Positions 54,531-64,000 of a stretch of DNA of 64,000 nt are shown piece after piece; the first letter of the stretch is position 1; each line of letters begins with the position of its first letter. The notes under the pieces are model-generated. The model was not told where the DNA came from. It searched no databases and saw only the letters and a program-made list of their open reading frames with translations. Source of the stretch: Hyaloscypha bicolor E. Taxonomy: Eukaryota; Ascomycota; Leotiomycetes; Helotiales; Hyaloscyphaceae. The DNA lies in NCBI RefSeq assembly GCF_002865645.1, contig NW_020194684.1:1581308-1645307 (forward strand), in the 5' to 3' direction. The position numbers and the translations under genes were made by a program.

Positions 54531-57500
54531 ATGTTGACCTCAAGCCTTCTGAATACCCGGTTCGATGACAGCGATGACGAGGATGACTTCAATCCTGCCC
54601 CTGCCGATGTTTCGGACGCTGAAGATGGAGGATCTGACCACGACGAAGACGCAGGCGCGCAGATCCAAAGCGAGGCAGCCAGAAGACGGGAGGTGAACGA
54701 GCGGCGGTCTTCTGTAGATGATCGCGATGACGATGAAAACGAGGATGAAGAGGATGCCGAAGGTGAAGGGGAAGATACAGCTCGAGCCGCACATGAGGAT
54801 GAGGATGAAGAAGATGAGGACGACGACGATGAGGAAGAGATCACAGTGAGCATTCAGATTCCCTTTTGACACATTCCACAGGCTTTCAGTTTGTTTCAAT
54901 CTCCAGGCTACAGTGTCTGACAGTTTCTGCAGGGTCATCGCAGAAAACGTCGACGGGAACGCCGCAATCAGTTCCTCGATGTCGAAGCCGAAGTTGACGA
55001 AGATGAAGACGAGAACGATGACGACGAAGACGAGCTCAATGAAATCAAAGACAACTTCATTGCCGATACGCATCCCGATGATTTGGCAGATCTTCCAGCG
55101 GGAGGCGAGACGGATGACAGGCGGCACAGGGAGTTGGATCGAAGACGTGAGATGGAAGCGAGCCTCGATGCCGAGAAGCAGGCAGAAATCTTGCGGCAAC
55201 GATATGCCAACAAGAACAGATCCGGGCGAGCCATGGGAGATTCTGCTGTGGTACCAAAGCGCTTGTTACTTCCCAGTGTCGATGATCCAAGCATTTGGGC
55301 AGTCCGGTGTAAAGAGGGGAAGGAAAGAGAGGCAGTGTTCTCCATCATGAAGCGTATTGAGGAGAGACTTGGCACCAAGGACGAGCTTGCCATTACCTGT
55401 GCTTTCGAGCGTGGAGGAACACAGTCGACAATGAAGGGCTTCATCTACGTTGAGGCCCAAAGGCAGGCAGACATCATGGTTGCTCTAGATGGGTTGATGA
55501 ACGTATATCCGAGGACCAAGATGATGTTGGTCGAGATCAAGGAAATGCCGGATCTACTCAGAGTCTCGAAGACTCCTTCCCTGGAGCCTGGAGCCTATGT
55601 GCGTTTGAGACGGCCTCCTAAGTATGCTGGCGACCTTGCTCAAGTTATAGATGTCACGGACACGGGCCTCGAAATGCGGGTAAGATATGTGCCTCGTCTG
55701 GATTACGGTTTACATGATGATGCCAACGCCCCCACGGATGCATTCGGCGCAAAGCGAAAACGGGTGGCTGCGGGCCCTCGACCCCCTCAAAGATTATTCA
55801 GTGAGGTGGAAGCCAAGAAGCGACATGCAAAGTACCTGCAGGGTAACCCTAATACAAAGACCTGGTCTTATCTTGGCGACGAATACATCAACGGGTATTG
55901 CGAAAAGGAGGTCAAGATTCAAACTTTGGTTACGAAAGATGTGAACCCAACTCTGGAAGAAGTCACGAGATTTGCTTCTGGGGCTGAGGACGGCACCGAA
56001 AATCTGGATCTGAACGCTCTTGCTGCAAGTCTGAAAGCAAGCACGGCTAATGCTTCATACCTTCCTGGCGATGTGATCGAAGTCTACGAGGGCGAGCAGA
56101 AGGGGGTTGTGGGAAAAGCTGTGTCTGTGCAAGGCGACATCGTCACGATGGCTGTTTCTGAGGGCGACCTCAAGGGCCAGACAATCGAGGTTCCAGTCAA
56201 GGGTCTCCGCAAGAGATTTAAAGAGGGAGATCATGTCAAGGTCATCGGCGGAAGTCGTTTTAGAGATGAGGTGGGCATGGTCGTGAAGATTGTGGAAGAT
56301 CGCGTCACTCTTTTGAGTGACCAAGGCAATACGGAGATCACTGTTTTCAGCAAAGACCTTCGAGAGGCAAGCGACTCAGGTGGTAGCGGATCTCTGGGAC
56401 AATTCGAGCTTTGGGATCTGGTCCAACTTGATCCTTCCACGGTGGCATGTGTAGTCAAGGTCGATCGCGAGTCATTGGTTGTTCTTGATCAAAACAGCCA
56501 GACCCGAATGGTCATGCCTTCCCAGATCTCGAACAAGCTCGAGAGACGCAAACACGCTGTTGCCACAGACAGAAATGGATCTGAAATTCGGGTCGACGAT
56601 GTTGTCAAGGAGTTCGGTGGAGAAGCCAGATCTGGTAAGATCATTCACATCCATCGAGCATACCTGTTCCTACGAAATTCTGCGCAGAGCGAAAATGCTG
56701 GTGTTTTTGTTGCACGCACCACAAGCGTCGCCACGGTCTCTGCAAAGGGGGGGCGAGTCACTACGACGGCAGCGGCTCCGGATCTCAACGCCATGAACCC
56801 CGCCATGAAACGAAACCCGGAAAGCAATGGCGCCATGGCACCCCCAAAAACCTTTGGTAGAGATCGCTCTATTGGCCAGACCGTGACCATTCGACGGGGG
56901 CCTTACAAGGGCTTGCTTGGAATTGTGAAAGAGACAACAGATACCAATGCTCGAGTCGAATTGCACACCAAGAACAAGACTGTGAATGTTCCGAAGGATG
57001 CGTTAGGATTCAAGGATCGGATTAGTGGGCAGAGTATTGATCCCAACTCGAGAGGTGGTCACGGTGGAGGCAGAGGGGGCTTTACTCCTCGGGGTGGCAG
57101 AGGAGGTATGGGAGGAGCTACTCCCGGTGGGTGGGATGGTGGTCGTACGCCAGCTGCAGGTGTCGAGCGGACCCCAGCCTGGAACACCGCAAGAAGTAAG
57201 TTCCATAGTCGCATGTTGAGTTTTCATTGCTGACTTTTATAGCACCTGCTGGGGGGGCCAACGGTGGGCGTACACCTGCCTGGAAATCATCTGGCGATGC
57301 AAATGGTGGTCGAACCCCTGCTTGGGTCGATGGCTCACGGACTGTGAACCCGTACGATGGCAGTAGAACGTCTTATGGTGGTGGAAACAGAACCCCTGCT
57401 TGGTCTTCGGGGGCAAAGACGCCGGCTTACGGTCTCCAGCAGGATGGGTTCGCTGCGGGTTCCAAGACCCCGGGATATGGAGGCGGTGGTGACACATGGG

Positions 57501-57892
57501 GATCAAAAACACCGGCATACCAGCATCCTACTCCCTCCAATGACAATTGGGGCTCGAACCAACCAGCGCCTAGTGGATGGGGCGGAAATTCATATGATGC
57601 ACCGACTCCTGGAGCGCATATGTCAGCGCCCACGCCTACGGCTATGAACGCTCCGACTCCAGGCGCCTACTCAGCTCCAACTCCTGCGCCGTACAACGCA
57701 CCGACACCTGCAGCAGCCCCAACTCCGGCCCCGTCCTGGGGAGCTCAATGGGCACCAACTCCTCAGGCAATGGACGCACCTACCCCTGGAGCCCAACAAG
57801 GTTATTACGCAGCACCAACACCAGGGGCTTATGGAATGCCAGAGACACCAGCAGCAAACTGGCAGGACGATGGACCTCGTTACGTAGATTGA
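54531..57892 (+). CDS. spt5: Transcription elongation factor Spt5
   Basis: Three exons, 54531-54845, 54933-57195 and 57243-57892, encode 1075 residues. Spt5 pairs with Spt4 (DSIF) on RNA polymerase II and closes the clamp over the nucleic acids. Residues 1-200 are extremely acidic with a basic patch ([12 protein letters not shown]). The NGN domain is at about 215-316 ([31 protein letters not shown]). KOW motifs follow ([66 protein letters not shown]). The C-terminal repeat region begins with an RGG-like stretch, then many TPAW/TPAY units (GGRTPAW, GSKTPGY), then APTPGAY-type units; these Thr/Ser are Cdk9/Bur1 targets in relatives. Introns are 87 and 47 bp. Confidence 0.97.
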
Positions 57893-58369
57893 AACCATCA
57901 GGGCGAGCATTTGCATGGGCGGGTTATTCTTGAGGACGGCAGGCGTCGGGCTTTACTTTTCATCACTGTCTTAAAAAACCAAAAGGTTCGACACATGGGA
58001 TTGCATATTGAGATTTAACCCAACCCCGCTTGGGTCTCGGTCTCCTTTCAGTTTTAGCGCTGAGTAGAAATGGCATCAGAATCATCCTTGTGGGTCCCAA
58101 GTGTTCACCCTAGCTCTTACATATTGTTATGTGATCCTGTGAAGGACAGCCTGAGCTGTGATCAGACGTTGGTTAAGCTTTTGTATTGCCACCCCAGCCT
58201 TCGAGATTTAAGACTACGGGCTCTCCTCCACTCCTCGTGATTATCCACTAAAGGCCGAGGAGTTAGCATTTTCCTACAATAGGGTCTCACTGGAAACATC
58301 TGTCAAAAAAGACTGTCTTGGGAGCACTCGAGAAGAAGGGGGACAGGAGGTTGTCAAGGAAAATGGATT
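57893..58369. other. 3' region of spt5
   Basis: About 480 bp downstream of spt5 with no supported gene. Confidence 0.4.
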
Positions 58370-58643
58370 TATTTCCCTTACGGTCATTTCATCGCCACCA
58401 TTCACCTCCTGGTGTCCAGTGCACGCTGGAATCAGTGCAAGATCTCCTGGAGAGAGCTCCTGTCTTGTTTTGCCGTTGTCTGATATCACGGCCCCCGCGA
58501 CGACTAGCGGCGTAGACAATTGTGTCCGTTGTGAAGTAAGTAACAGGATTGGAGCTAGCTCGGCAAGAAGAAAGGGGGGAGGGCTGGCCTTGTTCTCCGT
58601 GATGATGAACTGCGGAGGCGGTGTGTGGGTGCGCGACCGTTAC
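58370..58643 (-). pseudogene. Cupin-domain gene remnant
   Basis: Minus-strand pieces add up to a small fungal cupin: VTVAHPHTASAVHHHGEQ (metal-ligand His cluster), then DTIVYAASR, then in another frame GAVISDNGKTRQELSPGDLA and LIPACTGHQEVNGGDE. The gap after GEQ may be an intron (about 60 bp lacking a good GT donor), and a frameshift lies between AASR and GAVIS. Upstream N-terminal sequence and the final strand are not found. I read it as a decayed copy of a single-domain cupin of unknown function. Confidence 0.55.
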
Positions 58644-60838
58644 TATGAGGTGTGAGAATGAGAATATAACCAGGTTATATTGAAATGACATGCAGTATTT
58701 ATGTGAGATTCTTGAATTCATTAGGATTTACTTCCGAGGAGAAACCCTAGTTGCTGAGAATTGGAGACATGTTCTCATGCTCCAATTTAAGAGAAGAAAA
58801 TTCTCGGGTGCGAGGTCTCTTGAACAAGGGCGACTTCCGAGTATCTATAGCATTGCTCCAATCCGCACATGCACTTGAGTACGAGGCAGATTCATCAACC
58901 TTTTGAGGTTTGCAAAGGACTTCATTTATTTCAGCTAATGGTGGGAAATTTGCTGTTACAAATCGCAATGCACAAAATTGCATTACCAGAACATACAGAG
59001 ATGACCAAGAGTGGGAGCTGTTACGATATTAAGTTAGATGGGAAAGGACGAGGGTTGTGTGAGCTAGGTACAAGAAAAGAGTAAGGACTGCCGCAAAGTA
59101 GCGAGAAAGTGGCGAAGGCTTGTGCACAACTCGTCCGACATGTTTATGATTGGCCCCTTTCTAATCATACCTTCTGTTTGACCAGTACCCGAATCCAAGT
59201 CGGTGGACCTTGTAATGAGAACGGGAGAGCTGCCCGTCACAACGGGCACGAGATCCTTCAAGAGCGCGAGAAGGGAACTCATTGAATACGGATGAGGGGT
59301 ACGAGAATGTTAATTTACGATGGGCGATTAATATGATAGGGACACAAACAACATAGTTGGATAGCGCAGTGCGCAGGGGGAAGTATTGTATTGGAAAGTA
59401 ATAGCAGCACAGAGTGTAGAATCGTAAATCGTGAATCGTGAACCGTGAACCGTGAAGTTGAGTGAAGAGTGGTGGCACGTTCCAGTTCGCTTGCTCCACA
59501 GTGTAAGCGAGTCTTTTTGTTGAGCCAATCCTCCACCCCAGCCATCATCAAACATCACTCGACGAGCAGCTCCATAAGTCTCGGAATAATGTTCTCCCTT
59601 CTCGAGTCTCGACATGATTGTCTCACTCAGAGAGAAAACTGACTCACGAGTCGCGATGTTCCAGGCACGAGCCCAGCTCCGTGGTTGCGGTCCACACCAC
59701 TTAATTTGTGGGATCGGGGAACCAACTGAGAAGCACACAGGTGGAGAGGACAATCAGGTTCAAGCCTCGTTTGCTGAAGGCTGAAGGCTGAAGGCTGAAG
59801 CTCTTCAGCGGCGCGGCGCGGGAATAGCATCCATGTCTTGCCACGAGGTTTCCCCACGATGAGGGCGCGGTGGCCGTGCGCGATGCTGCTGCTTGTTGCT
59901 GCACACTTTGCCGCATGGAACTAAAATTAAACCGGGCAACGCTCAACTGTGCAGCCATGGCGATGTCGGCGGCGCGATGCGAGCGATGGGCCTTTCCTTG
60001 CCTTGCACAGCTCCTCTCCTGAGCGAGCACCTCCTGTGACCTGCCCTTCGTGATCTGCTCTGCGCTGCTCTGCGCTGGAAGTCCACTCCCGCTCCCACTC
60101 GCATTCCACTGGCTCCCCCACTTGTCGCCGTCGCGGCCTGCCTTCATGCCCTCTTACAACTGCAACTGCAACTGCAACAGCCCACGCAGGCCACCCACAC
60201 TCCGAGCTCCGCTGCGGCTGCGGCTGCGGCCAACAGCTTGCCAATAGTAGCGAGGTAGCATCATTCATCACGTCGAATAATTCGGCGTCGAAAAGTTGAA
60301 CCAATTGCCCAAGCTAATGCCAAGCCCCGGCCAAGGTCGAGGTAGAAATCTACTCCGTAGCCTCCTCCGCTGAGCACTCGCCCCAACCCCCAGCCCGCTC
60401 CGTCCGCTGGCAGGAGGCCCAATAGTTCGTTCGTTCTATCTTGCCGACGCCAACTCCCCGCACTTTCACTTTCGTCATCCTGAATAGGAAGCTCAAGGCC
60501 CTCTCCCGCGACGCCAGGCCTCACCGTCGCACAACATCTGCCCCCTTCCCGCCACCCCTTCAAAGACGGTCTTTATCCTGGTGGCGTTCTGCACGTTGAG
60601 GACAAGGTGCAGGGCGTCTACCGGGGATTGGTACAGAGATTCGCGAGCTCCTACGGACCCCCTCTACCCGTGCGTACATGCAGCAGGAAGGCTGGCACGA
60701 GCCATAAAGCTTCGTCTTTCTCCCTCCCCCCCCGCCCCATCTCCCGTCTTTACGAGGGGAAAACCTTCGATAAGAGAGATTGTGAGAATTGGAACACGAG
60801 CTGTTCGTCCGCCGACTTTCAGACCAAATCCTTGAAAC
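58644..60838. other. Gene-free interval with short tandem repeats
   Basis: About 2.2 kb with no supported gene. It contains a run of (A/T)(A/C)CGTGAA-type units at about 59420-59456, GCTGAAG four times at 59773-59800, AACTGC three times at 60158-60178 and GCTGCG three times at 60211-60230. The right half, C-rich on the plus strand, is probably the promoter and leader of the next gene. Confidence 0.5.
59773..59800 (+). repeat. 7-bp tandem repeat, four copies
   Basis: GCTGAAG is repeated exactly four times in gene-free DNA. Confidence 0.9.
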
Positions 60839-62600
60839 ATGGCGTCCTCAACATCTGGACTCGACCCCCCAATGGATAATGATTGGGAGTATCTCCATGG
60901 TGGAGTCGACCCTGGGCAGGACGAGAATCTGAATTTGGTCCAGTCAGTGGCTGTAACGGGGCCAGAAGAAGCAGACCTCGAGCAGAGGAACAATTTGTCG
61001 TCCTCAAAGGAGAACGGCGAGTCCAGCAAAGCTTCTCAAAGTCTTGTCGGTATGCCACTGACTCATCCTGGCTTTTTGAAGCCATTACCATGTCCTTTTC
61101 TGTTGGGTTATAGCTTCAAACTCACGAGTCATTGTTAATTCGTACCCATTCTAGATATACTCGCCTCTTATCCGTCGCCCAAAGGGAGCTGCCTCACGCG
61201 TCTTCCATCCGAACTGATCGATCTGATCCTGTCCTTTCTCGGCCCCGCTGAGCTGGTTAGGGTCTCCTCGACCTGCAAGCTCCTTTCTAGCCACAGCAAA
61301 TCCGACTTGTCATGGCAACGTCATGTTCAGGAGAATGTTCCTGGGCTTACTCTAACCTCACCGTACCCATGCAGCACATACCGAGACCTCTATATCTCCC
61401 ATGATCCCCACTGGTTCCTGCCGAAGTACAAGATCTGGTTCTGTGACAATTTTCTAACAGGGAAGGTTATCATTGCTCGCTATGATCCCCGCCGAGGCTG
61501 TATCGAAGGCTACCGCCTTGTGGCAGAGCGGTCGCCACCAACCTTCGATCCTTGGGAGGCCGACGACCAAGTTCTCATCCACTCTTTCAATCCTCGATGT
61601 CGTCTACATTTGGATCAGCCTGTCCTCCAACTTGATGCACTCCCCCTGGAGTCACTTACGGCATCATCCACCAAAATCCAACGGGGACATCGTTTTTGTG
61701 CCGAAACTTCCATGCATCTCAATGATCGAAACCACCGTGGCGTGTTCTCCAACTTCCTTCTCACCAAGCCCGTCGACGTTCGCCCAAACATGCAGCTCTG
61801 GCCGCCTCCTACGATTCCAGCTAGGCACCGTGTTCGGAACGCTAGCCAAGAAGCCTTCGTAGGCAGTGGCCACAAACCACAGAGGCGGGAGGAAGTTAGT
61901 GACCAGGCTTTCAGGATCAGAAGTTGGATGGAAATGGTTGCTGGCCGTAACACGCCGGGTTTTCACATGGGAGAGGAAGTATCCACTTACGCAACACTGG
62001 ATCCAAAACTTTATACGCCGACGGGGGAGAAGCCTTTCAGGGGAATCTGGGTTGGTGATTACAGTGGACATGGGTGTGAGTTCTTACTCATGAATCAACC
62101 GGACAATGAGGAGCCTTTCGATGAGGGAAGCGTTATTCAGGCCGATGACGAGACTGTAGAAGAATGGGAAGTGCGAAAGAAAGAAGAAAGGATCTACCGT
62201 GGAAGCATTGAAGCCATCAAATTGACAGGAGACCCGAACATCCCAAGAGGAGAATACACATTCATCGCTGATGATATTTCGGAAACTGGATTTGTTCGCA
62301 AGGCGACCGAGAAGACGTTTCGTGGCGCAAGAATTGTCAAGAGCAGAGGACATGTCGCAGCGAGAATGTTCCGAGATGGTGAGTCCTCTTTCAATTGCTT
62401 ATTATTATTATTATTATTATTATGTTCACAGAGGTTGACAATTCACAGACAAATATATCGAGAGCCAGCTGATCATGGTCTCACACAACAAACTTGCTCA
62501 GTACTGGGTTGGATTTGGTCATATCAGTTTTTACGAGAGAGTCAATATCGACAAATTCCTCTCACCCACAAATGATCCTCCTCCAACGACATCATGTTGA
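60839..62600 (+). CDS. F-box protein, FBXO31-like
   Basis: Three exons, 60839-61049, 61155-62378 and 62449-62600, encode 528 residues. An F-box lies at about 84-116 (LTRLPSELIDLILSFLG, LVRVSSTCKLLS). A C-terminal domain from about 365 to 515 starts FRGIWVGDYSGHGCEFLL and continues through AIKLTGDPNIPRGEYTF, HVAARMFRD and YWVGFGHISFYERVNID. It resembles the domain of human FBXO31 that binds cyclin D1 and C-terminally amidated substrates. The fungal role is probably SCF substrate recognition. The last intron (62379-62448) holds a TTA microsatellite; splicing into the third exon is needed to complete the domain, since read-through gives unrelated residues. N-terminal 70 residues are acidic and disordered. 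Confidence 0.85.
62399..62423 (+). repeat. (TTA)n microsatellite in an intron
   Basis: About eight TTA units within the second intron of the FBXO31-like gene. Confidence 0.9.
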
Positions 62601-63165
62601 CAGAGCCACGGGGTATAACACAGAAGAGGGAAGGGCAGCTTCAAGAATGGCTTGCATGTTGTGTAGATAACGTTAATATTAATAGACCGAGACAATTTAA
62701 TATGGCGTGCTGATATAACTACAGCCATGCTGAGAACTCGTTCTGATCTGTCCGGCTGCTCACCGCATGCCCTGCCAAATCCCAGCGTGGTGAATCAAAA
62801 CTGTCGCTGTACTGCCGCGGGGTTGTCACATGCATGTGACCCCAGCTTTTCGCGACGTCACCGCCTCCTTTTTCGATGATCATCTTGTCCTGCGCGGCAA
62901 AATAAAAACTCGGACATACCCTCCGGTATTTAACCTTTTATCGCAGAATCACCTCCTCCTTGCTGTCCCGATATCATAACTTTGCCAGCGAGTCTTTCCA
63001 GTTTGTATCTATCGCTTGGCTCTGCATTTGCCCAGTAAATGCGATCGGTCTGGACCTCCCTCCCAACAATTCAACTCGTTTCCCGGCCGCTGATCGCGTG
63101 TAACGTCCCAAATGCGCCATCAGTAACTCGAACATTGAAAACGCAAATCCAAGTACGACGGAAGC
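62601..63165. promoter_or_regulatory. Intergenic region upstream of the DUF1769-type gene
   Basis: About 565 bp. It contains CACATGCATGTGAC (palindromic) at about 62828-62841, and an AATAAAAA stretch. No gene seen. Confidence 0.4.
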
Positions 63166-64000
63166 ATGGCGCACAACTACATCCTCCAGGTCACTGCGGG
63201 GTCAGAGTACGATATTACGAAGCACCAAATCGTCTCCGTCAACCATGCAAAACCCACCACGATCCACTCCGAGCTCATCTCGGTGGACCTCAATGTCCGC
63301 ATCCAAGTACGGCCAAGTCCCCCCTCAAACACACCAGCTGACAATACCAGTCATACCGCGGCCTGCCACAAAACTCTCCCAATTCCTCACCGTATTTCGA
63401 GCTCCCTCCTCACGACAAGAACAAAGACCAATACAGCATCGCCTTCAAATTCACTCTGAAAGAAAACATCAATGGCAATGATCTAGTATTTGGCAATGAT
63501 TTCGACCATCCAATTCGAGACAGGTTACCCCCGGGATTCAGCACTGCATTCAAGATTGTGAAATGGTTGGTAGATCCCGGCTTGGATGGGGATGTGTATG
63601 CGGAGAAGCCGTATCTGTATGGACCTGCTGCGAGCAGTGTAAACACGTTGCATATCTGTGGCAATGGGAAGGTAGATGGACAGCCTGAACATGACGCTGG
63701 GTTGGTGTTTACTGAGGGAGGCGATGAGGATGGTGTGGAGTTGAGAAAGGAGAAGGGGATTCCCGAAAGCGAGGCGGCAAGGAAGAAACACTTCTTGAAT
63801 GAGGAGAACAGGAAGGAGTGGGACTGGGAGGCTGGCAAGATCTACGGGTGCGATTTCTTCAACCCGTATTTAGATTTCAACGGTAGGTTTTTTTTCGTTT
63901 TCTCGTTTTTGCGTCACAAATTCTCGCTGACTTCTTCAAGACTTTGCCCTACGATTACCGGGGTTCACTCTCCCGATCATGAAATACTGGGACGGACAAG
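63166..64000 (+). CDS. DUF1769-family protein (UPF0590-like), 5' part
   Basis: Exons 63166-63306, 63351-63882 and 63941 onward; the gene continues past the right edge. It begins MAHNYILQVTAGSEYD and contains the family-like segments LISVDLNVRIQSYRGLP, DQYSIAFKFTLKENING, GNDFDHPIRDRLPPGF, LDGDVYAEKPYLYGPAASS and GCDFFNPYLDFNDFALRLPG. This agrees with a conserved fungal protein of unknown function known in fission yeast as UPF0590. The two introns, 44 and 58 bp, are GT-AG and keep the frame. No catalytic motif is evident. At least 243 residues are in view. Confidence 0.85.

Noticed and set aside
1..64000. CRISPR arrays, bacterial operons or prophage
   Set aside because: The window is eukaryotic: spliceosomal introns and fungal gene families throughout, and no regularly spaced direct repeats.

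Overview
The window looks like a piece of chromosome from a filamentous ascomycete (Pezizomycotina, probably a leotiomycete-type fungus; the class is an inference). The evidence is short introns (mostly 44-118 bp) with CTAAC-type branch sites, orthologues of typical fungal genes (FLC/TRP-like channel, Dfg5/Dcw1 GH76, FSH hydrolase, Fab1 and Spt5 with fungal layouts), and an extremely A+T-rich block depleted of CpA/TpG, the footprint of repeat-induced point mutation (RIP).

Layout. Positions 1-4640 are RIP-degraded repeat DNA with no intact coding sequence. Positions 4640-14500 are accessory-like: an F-box fragment cut off at the repeat edge, a stop-riddled relic, an intact single-exon F-box gene, an ankyrin pseudogene broken by an 11-bp tandem repeat, a second F-box gene, and 2 kb without genes. 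From 14.5 kb on the sequence is gene-dense housekeeping DNA: eIF4E, Mpv17/Sym1, translin-associated factor X, GPI mannosyltransferase I (Gpi14/PIG-M), an ACSF3-type acyl-CoA synthetase, a BolA protein, a TPP1/Tpz1-type shelterin protein and Fab1/PIKfyve. After a decayed gene at 36.9-38.2 kb come an FSH serine hydrolase, an FLC/TRP-like membrane protein, a Dfg5/Dcw1 GH76 protein, an intron-containing tRNA-Val(UAC), nicotinate phosphoribosyltransferase, a WDR68/DCAF7 WD40 protein, a quinone-oxidoreductase-like MDR protein, Spt5, a cupin pseudogene, an FBXO31-like F-box protein and the 5' part of a DUF1769-type gene that runs off the window.

How the genes relate. There are no operons. Several pairs are head-to-head over short shared promoters: TRAX/Gpi14 (199 bp), acyl-CoA synthetase/BolA (330 bp, both with presequence-like N termini), shelterin/Fab1 (754 bp), MDR/Spt5 (648 bp, with a shared inverted motif) and FLC/GH76 (1.8 kb, both linked to cell wall and membrane biology). 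I reconstructed 38 introns by reading frame and family alignment from memory; 36 are GT-AG and two (in eIF4E and the acyl-CoA synthetase) must be GC-AG.

Most unusual items: a perfect 40-bp inverted repeat just upstream of the tRNA-Val; the two GC-AG introns, one of which is stop-free, a multiple of three, and sits inside the ATP-binding P-loop; the 1456-residue TPP1-like protein with a distinct C-terminal domain; and the 11-bp repeat whose extra copy explains one frameshift in the ankyrin pseudogene.
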